In this document: one piece after another, positions 16,182 through 25,437 of the stretch
Layout of the letters: the number at the start of each line of letters is the position of its first letter
How positions within the stretch are numbered: position 1 is the stretch's first letter
NCBI GenBank assembly: GCA_000432735.1
Contig: FR887777.1
Location: 1 to 56,804 of the forward strand
DNA length: 56,804 bases
Source of the DNA: Bacteroides sp. CAG:443
GTDB taxonomy: Bacteria; Bacteroidota; Bacteroidia; Bacteroidales; Bacteroidaceae
Reading direction: 5' to 3'
Translations under genes and position numbers: made by a program
Notes under the pieces: model-generated
The model's input: the letters and a program-made list of their open reading frames with translations, nothing else
Database searches by the model: none
Told to the model about the DNA's origin: nothing

Positions 16182-17015
16182 ATGAAAAAGATAACTTTAG
16201 CGGCCGCTGCTCTGGCTTTGCTTTTATCGGCATGCAACAGCGACAGCAAAAATGCCGGAAAACTGTTCCAGCGTGCGGAACTGGCTTTCGCATCGGGCGA
16301 TTACAATCTTGCACGCTTGCAGATAGACAGCATACGTACTTATTACCCTAAAGCTGTAGACGTACGGAAGGCAGGTATCCAGCTCATGCAACAGATCGAC
16401 TTGCAGGAGCAGCAAAAAACGCTGACTTACCTGGACAGCATGATGGTCATCAAACAGGCTGAATTCGACTCTATCAAAGGCAACTTCGTACTGGAAAAGG
16501 ATACAGCTTATCAGGAAACAGGGAACTACTTCTATCCGACTCAGGTCGTAGAAAAGAATATCGGACGGTCTTTCCTGCGCGCACAAGTAAACGAACAAGG
16601 TGAAATGTCACTCACGTCTATTTATTGTGCCGGAGGAAACATTCATCATACGGCTGTAAAGGTAAGTGCAGGCGACGATACTTTTGCCGAGACACCGCCT
16701 TCAAATGACAGTTATGAAACAACCGACCTGGGGCGTGCCATTGAAAAAGCCGACTACAAAGTGAGCAACGACGGAGGAGTAGCCGCCTATATCGCAGCCA
16801 ATCAAGACAAGAAAAGCCTCAAGCTGGAGTTTATCGGCGACCGCAATTATACGACAACCATGTACGCCAACGATATCAAGGCTATTACGGAAGTCAGCAA
16901 CCTGGCTCGCATCCTTGCCGGAATGGAGGAAATACGCAAAGAGCAGAAAGAAGCAAACCTAAAAATTCAGTTCGTCACCCGCAAGATAGAAGAGGGAGAG
17001 GCAAAGAAGCAATAA
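16182..17015 (+). CDS. Lipoprotein of unknown function
   Basis: A 277-residue protein I do not recognise. The signal peptide ends in the lipobox LSAC with Cys18, so it should be a lipoprotein. Residues about 25-75 (LFQRAELAFASGDYNLARLQIDSIRTYYP) look like one or two TPR-type helical hairpins, followed by a charged helical stretch, a central mixed region (GEMSLTSIYCAGGNIHHTAVKV) and a C-terminal helix rich in Glu and Lys (EEIRKEQKEANLKIQFVTRKIEEGEAKK) that could be a coiled coil. It is monocistronic and followed by a hairpin. Role unknown. Confidence 0.85.
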   Translation: MKKITLAAAALALLLSACNSDSKNAGKLFQRAELAFASGDYNLARLQIDSIRTYYPKAVDVRKAGIQLMQQIDLQEQQKTLTYLDSMMVIKQAEFDSIKGNFVLEKDTAYQETGNYFYPTQVVEKNIGRSFLRAQVNEQGEMSLTSIYCAGGNIHHTAVKVSAGDDTFAETPPSNDSYETTDLGRAIEKADYKVSNDGGVAAYIAANQDKKSLKLEFIGDRNYTTTMYANDIKAITEVSNLARILAGMEEIRKEQKEANLKIQFVTRKIEEGEAKKQ

Positions 17016-17034
17016 CCGATTATAAAAGTATCAT

Positions 17035-17094
17035 ATAGCCATAAAAATAGTCATATTGTGATTCGACTCCAGAGTCATGATATGGCTATTTTCT
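17035..17094 (+). terminator. Probable terminator after the 16182 lipoprotein gene
   Basis: ATAGCCATA (17035-17043) pairs with TATGGCTAT (17081-17089); inside, GACTC-CA-GAGTC forms a second stem. A TTTTCTTT tract follows. Confidence 0.6.
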
Positions 17095-17251
17095 TTAGCA
17101 GATAAGGTATATAGCTGAAAAAGAGCACTTCAATCGGCTTTTTTGAATTGTATAATAAAGATTCCGCATCGATTGTGAAGGGCGTGAAGGGCAAAAAAGC
17201 CCGATAAATTTCTTTATTTACAGGAAGGGCCCAGCATATTCCAACAAATTT

Positions 17252-17305
17252 GTCCCGACGTTTTCCGAAAATTTGTACAAAAGTTTTTTGTTTTTGTACA
17301 AAAAA
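17252..17305. repeat. Dispersed GTAC element, locus A (two palindromes, 21-bp period)
   Basis: TTTGTACAAAA (17272-17282) and TTTTTGTACAAAAAA (17291-17305) have GTAC cores 21 bp apart (17275, 17296). Just upstream lies GTCCCGACGTTTTCCG (17252-17267), which recurs with one mismatch at locus C. It sits between convergent genes (lipoprotein and tatC). The same palindromes with the same spacing occur at 32.6 and 45.9 kb. The rest of the 17095-17372 spacer shows nothing else recognisable. Confidence 0.8.
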
Positions 17306-17372
17306 TAAACCGTTCAATCAGGGATAGACGTTTACCTTACGGCAAGTTTCATCGCACTCCCCATCATCTTTC

Positions 17373-18164
17373 TCACTTACCTGACTTTCGTACAATCAAG
17401 ATACTTGCTTCATATAAAATAAACATGGGAAAGGTGACCATCAACAAAGTAAAGACATCCGACGTAGGCGTAATAATGGCAGCAATGACAAGCGATATAA
17501 CCAGTGCATGCTTCCTGTACCGGGTCATAAACTCCGCCGTCAGGAAACCGAGTTTTGCGAACAGCCATGCCAAAATAGGAATTTCGAACGTGATTCCCAT
17601 CATCAGGCTCAGCATGGTCAGTGTATCAATATAAGAATCTATCGTAATGGTGTTTTCCACTTCCGTACTCACCTGATAGAGAGCCAGGAAACGGAAGGTA
17701 AAGGGAAATATCAGAAAATAGCTGAACAATACACCCAAGAGAAACAATACATATCCCCAGGTAATGACTCGCACAGAATAGCGCTTTTCGTTTTCGTACA
17801 AGGCAGGTGAAACAAAACGGAAAAGCTGATAGAGTATATAAGGAGAAGCCAGTATGATCCCCGCATAAAACGATACGTTCATGTGCATGAGGAACTGCCC
17901 CGACAACTTTGTATTGATCAGACGAACCTGAAAGTCGTTCGTTTCAAGTCCGGACAGATGCAGAACATTTCCTACCCACGCAAAGAAATGGTAAATATAG
18001 AAATCGTTATCCTTAGGCATCAGGATAATATGGAAAAGCTCATCCTTAAAGAAAAAGGATAACAGCATAAGAGCAACGACTACACACACAATCCGTATAA
18101 GCGTAGCTCTCAATTCGTCCAAGTGATCCCAGAAAGTCAGTTCCGATTCATTCTTCTGCTTCAC
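17373..18164 (-). CDS. tatC: Sec-independent protein translocase TatC
   Basis: Integral-membrane receptor of the twin-arginine translocase, which exports folded proteins. The 263-residue protein starts with the TatC signature FWDHLDELRATLIRI, and six membrane segments can be seen, with the conserved SPYILYQLFRFVSPALYENEK loop. The start codon is GTG at 18164; the next in-frame ATG would remove the first helix. It lies 5 bases after tatA and is co-transcribed with it. Confidence 0.95.
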   Translation of the reverse strand: MKQKNESELTFWDHLDELRATLIRIVCVVVALMLLSFFFKDELFHIILMPKDNDFYIYHFFAWVGNVLHLSGLETNDFQVRLINTKLSGQFLMHMNVSFYAGIILASPYILYQLFRFVSPALYENEKRYSVRVITWGYVLFLLGVLFSYFLIFPFTFRFLALYQVSTEVENTITIDSYIDTLTMLSLMMGITFEIPILAWLFAKLGFLTAEFMTRYRKHALVISLVIAAIITPTSDVFTLLMVTFPMFILYEASILIVRKSGK

Positions 18165-18169
18165 GGTCG

Positions 18170-18385
18170 TTATTTTTCCTTATTTTCCGTCTTATCTGTT
18201 TTTTCGGCAGAATCTTTCAGGTTCTCTTCCACCCCGTTCATACCATCCTTAAAACTTTTCACTCCCTTACCTAATCCCTTCATCAGTTCAGGAATCTTTT
18301 TACCTCCGAAAAGCAGCAGGACAATCAAAGCAATGAAAAGTAATTCCTGCGTACCGATCCCCATAAATAATAACGTGGTATTCAT
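18170..18385 (-). CDS. tatA: Sec-independent protein translocase TatA
   Basis: Pore-forming subunit of the twin-arginine translocase. The 71-residue protein has an N-terminal membrane helix (ELLFIALIVLLLFGGKK), the FGxKKIPEL hinge, an amphipathic helix (KGLGKGVKSFKDGM) and a charged tail, as usual. It is the first gene of a tatA-tatC pair; no tatB is present, which is normal in this phylum. Confidence 0.95.
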   Translation of the reverse strand: MNTTLLFMGIGTQELLFIALIVLLLFGGKKIPELMKGLGKGVKSFKDGMNGVEENLKDSAEKTDKTENKEK

Positions 18386-18430
18386 ACCTTTAAATTTAGT
18401 TTAATCAAACAGATATATTTCTTTGCCAAA

Positions 18431-18461
18431 CAAAGGTAAAGATAGTTTTTAATTTGTGCAA
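18431..18461 (-). promoter_or_regulatory. tatAC promoter
   Basis: On the minus strand TTG (18459-18461), 20 bases, TACCTTTG (18431-18438): a full -33/-7 match, with a leader of about 38 bases. Confidence 0.65.
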
Positions 18462-18503
18462 GCAAGAAAAGACTACATGTTGCTTTTTCACACAAAACGC
18501 CAT

Positions 18504-18558
18504 AAAAAAGCAGCATTTTGCCGGGGCTTGTTCTTTGCATACAAAGGGCAAGTCCCGG
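18504..18558 (-). terminator. Terminator after sodB
   Basis: CCGGGGCTTG (18521-18530) pairs with CAAGTCCCGG (18549-18558), with an inner CTTTG/CAAAG stem. On the minus strand a run of six T follows about 10 bases later. Confidence 0.65.
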
Positions 18559-18576
18559 ACATTTTTTTCGGCTGCA

Positions 18577-19149
18577 CTAAATTCGTTCAGCCACTTTGTT
18601 CCAGTCTATCAGTTTCCAGAATGCTTCCACAAATGCCGCACGACGATTCCGGTAGTCGATGTAATAAGCATGTTCCCATACGTCTATCACCATGACAGGC
18701 ATCAGTCCTTTTGTCAACGGATTGCCGGCATTCGATTCCGCAACAATTGAAAGCTTATGCTCCTTATCAGCAACCAGCCACACCCAGCCGGAACCGAACA
18801 ATCCCAAGGCTGCCTTCGTAAACTGTTCCTTAAAGGCATCGACCGACCCAAAGGTTCCAGTCAATGCTTCAACCAGTTTTACCGGCATTTCAGGCTGACT
18901 GGCAGTCAGACTCTGGAAGAAAAAAGTATGGTTCCACGTTTGGGCAGCATTGTTAAAGATTCCTCCGTCCGCCTTTTTCACAATCTCTTCCAAAGGCATT
19001 GCTTCATAAGGTGTTCCGGGAATCAATTTGTTCAGATTATCTACATAAGTTTGCAGATGTTTACCATAATGAAACTCGAGGGTTTCCTTACTCATATACG
19101 GAGAAAGGGCATCCATCCCGTAAGGTAACTGAGGCATTACATGTGTCAT
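18577..19149 (-). CDS. sodB: Superoxide dismutase, Fe/Mn type
   Basis: Disproportionates superoxide in the cytosol, protecting iron-sulfur and radical enzymes of this anaerobe. The 190-residue protein keeps all four metal ligands: His27 (FHYGKH), His74 (TWNHTFFF), Asp156 and His160 (DVWEHAYYIDYRN). In Bacteroides this enzyme is known to work with either iron or manganese. A -7 element (TAAGTTTG, minus, 19196-19203) gives a leader of about 40 bases. Monocistronic. Confidence 0.95.
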   Translation of the reverse strand: MTHVMPQLPYGMDALSPYMSKETLEFHYGKHLQTYVDNLNKLIPGTPYEAMPLEEIVKKADGGIFNNAAQTWNHTFFFQSLTASQPEMPVKLVEALTGTFGSVDAFKEQFTKAALGLFGSGWVWLVADKEHKLSIVAESNAGNPLTKGLMPVMVIDVWEHAYYIDYRNRRAAFVEAFWKLIDWNKVAERI

Positions 19150-19403
19150 AACTATAGTATTTAGGTTAAACGATAGAATAAAGCTTTCGCATATACAAAC
19201 TTAACTTTTATTTTTGAAAAAAAGAATATCAGCAGGCAAAAGAAACAGATTCGGCAAGCATAATCAAGCAATTGATAACTCCTCATAGCAAAAAGCCACG
19301 TTCAAATTTAAAAATAGTGAAATTTTTCCGTAATTAAGTCGAAAGCCCGCAGATTTACCCACTTTTACGTAACGAAAGATTCGTTTTTACAAAAGAACTT
19401 TCC

Positions 19404-19411
19404 TATCTTTG
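19404..19411 (+). promoter_or_regulatory. mdh promoter -7 element
   Basis: TATCTTTG, with a TTTTT run about 20 bases upstream as a weak -33. Leader to the mdh ATG about 48 bases. The rest of the 19150-19403 spacer holds only the sodB promoter and A/T-rich sequence. Confidence 0.6.
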
Positions 19412-19465
19412 TAGCGCAAGAAAAAAGAAATACACTTTTATAACATAACTTAAATAATAAGAATT

Positions 19466-20467
19466 ATGGAATTTGTAACTAACGAAAAACTTACCATTGT
19501 TGGTGCTGCCGGTATGATCGGTTCTAACATGGCTCAGACTGCAATCATGATGGGTCTGACTCCGAACATCTGTTTGTATGACCCGTATGCTCCGGGATTG
19601 GAAGGCGTAGCTGAAGAATTGTACCACTGCGGTTTCGAAGGCGTAAACGTAACTTTCACTTCTGATATCAAAGAAGCGCTGACTGGTGCTAAATATATCG
19701 TAAACTCAGGTGGTGCTGCTCGTAAGGCTGGTATGACTCGTGAAGACCTGCTGAAAGGTAACGCTGCTATCGCTGAAGAATTCGGTAAGAACGTTAAACA
19801 GTACTGCCCGGATGTTAAGCACATCGTAGTTATCTTCAACCCGGCTGATATCACTGGTTTGATCACATTGCTGTACTCTGGTTTGAAACCAAGCCAAGTT
19901 ACTACTTTGGCTGCTTTGGACTCTACTCGTCTGCGCAGCGAACTGGCTAAGCACTTCGGCGTATCTATGGACGCTGTTGAAAACTGCCGTACTTACGGTG
20001 GCCACGGCGAACAGATGGCAGTATTTGCTTCAACTGCAAAAGTAAACGGCAAACCGTTGATCGACATGATCGGTACTGACGCTTTGACTAAAGAACAGTG
20101 GGCTGAAATCCAGCAGAAAGTAACAAAAGGTGGTGCTAACATCATCAACCTGCGTGGACGTTCTTCATTCCAGAGCCCGGCATACGTTTCTATCGAAATG
20201 ATCGGTGCTGCTATGGGTGGTAAAGCATTCCGCTGGCCGGCTGGTACTTACATTTCAAATGACAAGTACGATCACATCATGATGGCTTGGGAAACTTCAA
20301 TCACAGCTGACGGTTGCCACTGCGCTGCTTTGAACGGTACTCCTGAAGAACAAGCTGCTTTGGATAAGAGCTATGCTCACTTGTGCGAATTGCGTGACGA
20401 AGTTATCGCAATGGGTGTTCTTCCAGCTATCTCTGAATGGAACAAACTGAACCCGAATATCAAATAA
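19466..20467 (+). CDS. mdh: Malate dehydrogenase
   Basis: Interconverts oxaloacetate and malate with NAD(H), a step of the fumarate-reducing, succinate-forming branch of Bacteroides fermentation. The 333-residue LDH/MDH-family protein has the Rossmann motif VGAAGMIGSN (about 12-21), GGAARKAGMTREDLL (substrate-loop arginines), NPADITG, and a catalytic His in YGGHGEQM. Third positions use a restricted codon set (GCT, GGT, CTG, GAA), as expected of an abundant protein. A strong terminator follows. Confidence 0.9.
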   Translation: MEFVTNEKLTIVGAAGMIGSNMAQTAIMMGLTPNICLYDPYAPGLEGVAEELYHCGFEGVNVTFTSDIKEALTGAKYIVNSGGAARKAGMTREDLLKGNAAIAEEFGKNVKQYCPDVKHIVVIFNPADITGLITLLYSGLKPSQVTTLAALDSTRLRSELAKHFGVSMDAVENCRTYGGHGEQMAVFASTAKVNGKPLIDMIGTDALTKEQWAEIQQKVTKGGANIINLRGRSSFQSPAYVSIEMIGAAMGGKAFRWPAGTYISNDKYDHIMMAWETSITADGCHCAALNGTPEEQAALDKSYAHLCELRDEVIAMGVLPAISEWNKLNPNIK

Positions 20468-20488
20468 TTTATATTTCGAGTATAACAA

Positions 20489-20521
20489 GAAAGGAGATTG
20501 ATTCGTCAATCTCCTTTTTTT
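20489..20521 (+). terminator. Strong rho-independent terminator after mdh
   Basis: AAAGGAGATTGA-TTCG-TCAATCTCCTTT: a 12-bp stem with a TTCG tetraloop followed by a T run. Confidence 0.92.
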
Positions 20522-20690
20522 ATTACCGTAACTGTTACTCTATCCTTGCCCCGGCAGTACTTGTTTCCTTCTTTTCAGAACGAGAGATATCAGTAAAATC
20601 AACTCATACTAAATTTTTTAACAAAATCAGATGAACCATCTTTCAGTAAACTCCGTTATATAAACTCTAATAGAACTAATAACGGATGCT

Positions 20691-22268
20691 ATGAAATCAA
20701 GAACTCTCCTTCTCCTTTTCTGTCTGTCATTTTGCCGCCTCTCTCTACATGCACATCAGGGAAACAAAGAATATACCTGCCAACCAAACGACTCGACTGC
20801 CTGTGTAAGCCGAACAAAAGAGAAAATACGCATCACCGCCACAGAAAGTTTCAACAGGGAGTTTTCATACATGGGTATACCGTTCATTACAGCCGGACTG
20901 ATTGTCAAGAAGCAAAACAGTGATTTCCGTACTTTACGCAACCGGTTTAAGCCCGAATTTCATCACCGATACGACGACTATACTCAGTATGTCCCTCTGG
21001 CCGCAACCTGGGGATTGAAACTGGCAGGCGTACAAAGCCGCAGCTCGTGGAAAGAACTGGCTGTCAGCAATGTCTTTTCGGCCGCATTAATGGCCGGCTT
21101 TGTCAATACCCTGAAATATACAACCAAAGAGACCCGACCGGACAATACCTCAAACAACTCATTTCCATCCGGACATACGGCAACAGCTTTTATGTGTGCT
21201 ACAATTCTTCATAAAGAATATGGCATGAAAAGCCCATGGTACAGCATAGGGGGCTACACACTGGCAGGCCTTACCGGAGTGACACGCCAGCTGAACAACC
21301 GCCACTGGATTGGCGATGTACTGGTAGGTGCCGGCATTGGAATGATTTCGACCGACCTGGGATATTTTCTTTCAGATTTAATTTTCAAACAAAAGAATAT
21401 AGATACATGGAGTTTAAATGCGGATTACAACCGCTATGATGCGCCTTCTTTCTTAAGTTTCAATATGGGGATTGCATCCGGTCCTTCTACCTTACGAACT
21501 GCCGAATTATACGATTCTGAAGGAGGATCTCCCCTCGGCATGCGCCTGAGAGTGGGAACTGCCACCGTGGTCAGCGTGGAAGGTGCCTACTTTTTCAATG
21601 CTTTCATCGGAGCCGGAGGACGGCTGAAAGTTGCCACCCTACCCGTCATAGCGGATATACCAGCCGAGAACATGAAGAACTTCGATATGGACAACGACCT
21701 GCAAGAAGGTGCTCCAGTCAACATGTTTCTGCTCGACGGACTGGAGTCGGACCATCTTGGAATGCTGGACGTCGATTTAGGAATCTATTTCTCGTATCCA
21801 CTTAGCCGACACTTTCAGATAGGAAGCAAACTGCTGGTAGGACGCAGACTCAATGCCGACTTCAAGCTGAATTCTGTCTGCCGCATCAATCCACAGATTT
21901 TTGACCGAGGCATTGTAAGCACAGAAGCCTATAACCAATATTACAAGGCAGACGTAGATTACTACATGCAGCAGGAAGGAATCACCCGCGATGAATTGTT
22001 GAACAGCAGTTTCGTAGACGATGACTTCCTGAGCATACGCAAAAGTTCCACATACAAGGTGGGAACAGGTATTTCCTTTACTTACCGCTACAAGGAAGAT
22101 GCTGCTTTCCGCCTGTACTGTGACTATGATTTTGCTTCTCCCCGACTGACATACGACCTGAAAAACTCATGGGTTGACGAAGCAGGTAACCGGAATGCTC
22201 ACTCGTATACCAAGAGGACGCCTATGCATAACCTCACTTTCGGAGCTTCCATCGCATTTGTTTTCTGA
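20691..22268 (+). CDS. PAP2-family phosphatase fused to an outer-membrane-like beta domain
   Basis: A 525-residue exported protein with a signal peptide (1-20). The N-terminal half holds all three PAP2 phosphatase motifs: KYTTKETRP (KX6RP), FPSGHTATAF (PSGH) and TRQLNNRHWIGD (RX5HX3D). The region from about 225 to the end is rich in alternating aromatic/hydrophobic strands and ends in a typical barrel strand (LTFGASIAFVF), suggesting an outer-membrane or periplasmic barrel attached to the phosphatase. Likely substrate is a lipid or undecaprenyl phosphate, not determined. It lies 123 bases upstream of dnaG. Confidence 0.8.
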   Translation: MKSRTLLLLFCLSFCRLSLHAHQGNKEYTCQPNDSTACVSRTKEKIRITATESFNREFSYMGIPFITAGLIVKKQNSDFRTLRNRFKPEFHHRYDDYTQYVPLAATWGLKLAGVQSRSSWKELAVSNVFSAALMAGFVNTLKYTTKETRPDNTSNNSFPSGHTATAFMCATILHKEYGMKSPWYSIGGYTLAGLTGVTRQLNNRHWIGDVLVGAGIGMISTDLGYFLSDLIFKQKNIDTWSLNADYNRYDAPSFLSFNMGIASGPSTLRTAELYDSEGGSPLGMRLRVGTATVVSVEGAYFFNAFIGAGGRLKVATLPVIADIPAENMKNFDMDNDLQEGAPVNMFLLDGLESDHLGMLDVDLGIYFSYPLSRHFQIGSKLLVGRRLNADFKLNSVCRINPQIFDRGIVSTEAYNQYYKADVDYYMQQEGITRDELLNSSFVDDDFLSIRKSSTYKVGTGISFTYRYKEDAAFRLYCDYDFASPRLTYDLKNSWVDEAGNRNAHSYTKRTPMHNLTFGASIAFVF

Positions 22269-22391
22269 GAATGATTTTGTTCCCGGACTCCATCTGTCCG
22301 TCGGTCAAATCATGGCATCCCGTTCCGACAGAAAGGCATGTAAAAAAGTCATTGCACATTCTAGTTATTTTTATTATTTTCGCCTTTCGAA

Positions 22392-24587
22392 ATGATAGAC
22401 CAAGCCACCATAGACCGCATACTCGATGCCGCACAGATTGTTGATGTGGTATCCGAATTTGTTACTCTCCGACGCAGGGGAGTGAACTACATCGGGTTAT
22501 GTCCTTTCCACAACGAAAAGACACCTTCTTTCAGTGTTTCTCCCAGTAAAGGACTCTGTAAATGTTTCAGTTGCGGAAAAGGAGGGAATGTAGTTCATTT
22601 CATCATGGAACACGAACAGCTTTCGTACTACGAAGCGCTGAAATGGCTTGCCCGAAAATACAACATCGAAGTCAAGGAACGTGAGTTGACCAATGAAGAA
22701 AAACAGGCACAAAGCCTGCGCGAGAGTCTGTTTGTCGTCAACCAGTTTGCATCCGATTATTTCCAGGATGTACTCCATAACCACATCGACGGACAGCGCA
22801 TCGGTATGACTTACCTGCGTAGTCGTGGTTTCCGCGACGATATCATCAAGAAATTCCAGTTGGGATATAGCCTCGACAGCCCCGATGCGCTGGCGAAAGC
22901 TGCCTTACAAAAGGGTTATAAAGAGGAATTCCTGTTAAAAACAGGACTGTGCTACCGCAAGGACAACGGTACGCTGCACGACCGTTTCTGGGGACGTGTG
23001 ATATTTCCCGTGCATACATTGTCGGGAAAAGTCGTAGCCTTCGGCGGACGTGTATTAAGTTCCGCAACCAAGAACGTACAAATGAAGTACGTCAATTCGC
23101 CGGAATCGGAAATCTATCATAAGAGTCGTGAGCTTTATGGCATTTATTTCGCCAAACAGGCAATTGTCCGTCAGGACCGTTGTTTCCTGGTCGAAGGATA
23201 TACGGATGTCATTTCCATGCACCAGAGCGGCATAGAAAACGTAGTAGCCTCATCGGGTACGGCACTGACCGCCGACCAGATACGACTGATTCATCGGTTT
23301 ACCAATAACATCACTGTACTTTACGACGGCGACGGAGCAGGTATCAAAGCCAGCATCCGCGGTATCGACATGCTGCTGGAGGAAGGCATGAACATCAAGG
23401 TCTGCCTTTTGCCCGACGGTGACGACCCGGACAGCTTTGCCCGAAAGCATAATGCAACCGACTATCAGGCGTATATTAATGATCATGAGGTCGATTTTAT
23501 CCGCTTCAAGACCAATCTGCTTATGGAAGAGGCGGGTAAAGACCCCATCAAGCGTGCCTCACTGATTTCGAGCATCGTAAAAAGTATTTCGGTAATTCCT
23601 GATGCTATTGTACGCTCGGTGTATATACGCGAGTGCAGCCAACTGCTACAAATGGAGGAAAAGATCCTGGTAGAAGCTACTGCCAAGCTGATAGAACAGG
23701 CAAGAGAAAACAAATTCAAGGAAGAACAGCGTAAGCAATACCGGGAACGGCAATTAGCTTCCAATGCTTCGACTGCCAATCAAACAAGCTCTTCCCCGTC
23801 GTCTGCCCCTGCTCCGTATGCCGCTACAGGAGAAGAAGTGCCTTTCAACACGACCAATGACATTCCTCTGCCCCCTCCTCCAGCCGAAAGCATCGGAGAG
23901 AGTGGAATCACGACCGATTTTCCTCCTGTTGAAACAATGGGACAAGAGAGTGTACCTTCACCTATTCCTGATGAAATTCCGGTTGATACCTACAATTCAT
24001 ATATCCCCACCGAAGGAAATGAGCAGAAAGTCTTTTACGCCAAGGAAGAAGACCTGATGCGCATGATTGTACGATATGGTGAAAAGGTTATGTGCTATAT
24101 GGAAGATGAAAACGGAGAACAGCAACCGCTTACCGTAACCGAATACATAGCAGAAGGATTAAAGGAAGACGAATTGCAGTTTCATGTTGCGCTTCATCGA
24201 CGGATGCTGAAAGAAGCAGAAATACACATCCACGATGAGAACTTTACGGCTGAACATTATTTCATCGCACATCCTGCGCCGGAAATCAGTAAAGCAGCCG
24301 TCGACCTGGCCAGCGACCGCTATCAGCTCAGCAAGTATCATTCCAAAGGACAGAAAATCGTCACGGATGAAGAACGTCTGTACGAACTGGTTCCCCGCCT
24401 GCTGCTCGACTTCAAATTATCGATTGTTGATGAGGAAATGAAACATACGCTTCAGGCACTTGCCAATCCGGAGATAGCCAACAACCCGCAGCGCTGCATG
24501 GAAGTAATGAAACATTACAAAGAACTGCATGAAACACAGAGCATCATGGCTCGGCGTGCCGGCGACCGTGTAGTATTGAAAATATAA
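22392..24587 (+). CDS. dnaG: DNA primase
   Basis: Makes RNA primers at the replication fork. The 731-residue protein has an N-terminal CHC2 zinc ribbon (Cys37, His40, Cys58, Cys61 in LCPFHNEK and KCFSCGKGG), a catalytic core with the TOPRIM motif VEGYTDVISM and YDGDGAG, and a C-terminal helical helicase-binding region. A low-complexity linker rich in Ser, Pro and Ala (about 455-540) separates core and C-terminal domain and makes it longer than E. coli DnaG (581). It is convergent with the membrane-protein gene, 22 bases apart. Confidence 0.96.
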   Translation: MIDQATIDRILDAAQIVDVVSEFVTLRRRGVNYIGLCPFHNEKTPSFSVSPSKGLCKCFSCGKGGNVVHFIMEHEQLSYYEALKWLARKYNIEVKERELTNEEKQAQSLRESLFVVNQFASDYFQDVLHNHIDGQRIGMTYLRSRGFRDDIIKKFQLGYSLDSPDALAKAALQKGYKEEFLLKTGLCYRKDNGTLHDRFWGRVIFPVHTLSGKVVAFGGRVLSSATKNVQMKYVNSPESEIYHKSRELYGIYFAKQAIVRQDRCFLVEGYTDVISMHQSGIENVVASSGTALTADQIRLIHRFTNNITVLYDGDGAGIKASIRGIDMLLEEGMNIKVCLLPDGDDPDSFARKHNATDYQAYINDHEVDFIRFKTNLLMEEAGKDPIKRASLISSIVKSISVIPDAIVRSVYIRECSQLLQMEEKILVEATAKLIEQARENKFKEEQRKQYRERQLASNASTANQTSSSPSSAPAPYAATGEEVPFNTTNDIPLPPPPAESIGESGITTDFPPVETMGQESVPSPIPDEIPVDTYNSYIPTEGNEQKVFYAKEEDLMRMIVRYGEKVMCYMEDENGEQQPLTVTEYIAEGLKEDELQFHVALHRRMLKEAEIHIHDENFTAEHYFIAHPAPEISKAAVDLASDRYQLSKYHSKGQKIVTDEERLYELVPRLLLDFKLSIVDEEMKHTLQALANPEIANNPQRCMEVMKHYKELHETQSIMARRAGDRVVLKI

Positions 24588-24609
24588 TCTTCTCTGCCGT
24601 CTGTTGGAA

Positions 24610-25416
24610 TCACTCAAAAGAGTTGGTTGCATCAATTCCCAATTGCCTCAATAGGGAAACGATCTCATCGAACTTTTTCACCGGAACCCTTTCTATCGGA
24701 TAGCAGTGATAAGCAAAATCGGCATCCAGAAACTCGATGAAGGAGATAAACTCGTGACCCACAAAAGGTGCTGACGTGAAATTAACCTTCCGAAGGTCCG
24801 AATAAGCAAATTTTACAAGTTCATCTTCATCCTGCTGCAAGACCATTTCTTGCGGTTCCAGCGTCAGTGCATACTGGCAAGAGATACCCTGATAAAGTGT
24901 AAAAAATGAAAGTCCTACATGCTCTATTCCTATCAATGACACTAAAAGTCCCGCCAGCCATACATGAGGAGTTACAAAAATCATCCAACATGACAAGAAG
25001 AAAAAAAACAGTCCAAACAGCAACTCAAAAATTCCCCACCTACGACGCGAACGCATTTTCTTCGAAAACTCATCATAAGTACGAATTGACGACAGCCTAT
25101 CCAACTGCTTGAGGGGAGTTTCATAATTGGTAAAAGGAATCTTCCGTACCAGCAGATATTGCACAATCCAAGCCGGATTCAGGCGAAGTCCCATATTCAA
25201 CCACATGCCTTGCAGTTGTGCCCCGCGTACAAAACCCGACTTCAAGGTAAAGATAAACACACCCAGTCCATACAGACAACACCAATAAGGTTTGCATTTG
25301 CTGGGACGAGGCTTATAGTATTGCATAAATGTAAAACCAGCCACCTCTTCCACATTCACGTGTTTGCGTTTTAGCCAGCGTTCCACCTTGTATGTTTCCT
25401 CTTCTGTCAATTCCAT
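24610..25416 (-). CDS. Membrane protein of unknown function
   Basis: A 268-residue protein I do not recognise. It begins MELTEEETYKVERWLKRKHV, has a short hydrophobic stretch (about 44-58), and two clear membrane helices near 128-145 and 150-172 (LLFGLFFFFLSCWMIF, LAGLLVSLIGIEHVG), then a cytosolic tail resembling a small beta-rich domain (YALTLEPQEMVLQQDEDELVKFAYSDLRKVNF). It is the last gene of the pdxJ-to-recG run, 21 bases after recG, so is probably co-transcribed. Confidence 0.85.
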   Translation of the reverse strand: MELTEEETYKVERWLKRKHVNVEEVAGFTFMQYYKPRPSKCKPYWCCLYGLGVFIFTLKSGFVRGAQLQGMWLNMGLRLNPAWIVQYLLVRKIPFTNYETPLKQLDRLSSIRTYDEFSKKMRSRRRWGIFELLFGLFFFFLSCWMIFVTPHVWLAGLLVSLIGIEHVGLSFFTLYQGISCQYALTLEPQEMVLQQDEDELVKFAYSDLRKVNFTSAPFVGHEFISFIEFLDADFAYHCYPIERVPVKKFDEIVSLLRQLGIDATNSFE

Positions 25417-25437
25417 AACGCTTTCTTCTTAAATGTA

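Noticed and set aside
17075..17317. 80-codon frame across GTAC locus A on the minus strand (FVQKQKTFVQ...)
   Set aside because: The product is the translation of the 21-bp DNA repeat, continues into the lipoprotein terminator, and similar frames at loci B and C do not share a common start, length or continuing sequence. The DNA repeat explains it.
23750..24000. Possible frameshift or insertion in dnaG
   Set aside because: The frame is open throughout and the low-complexity Ser/Pro linker sits between the core and the C-terminal domain, a normal place for length variation.
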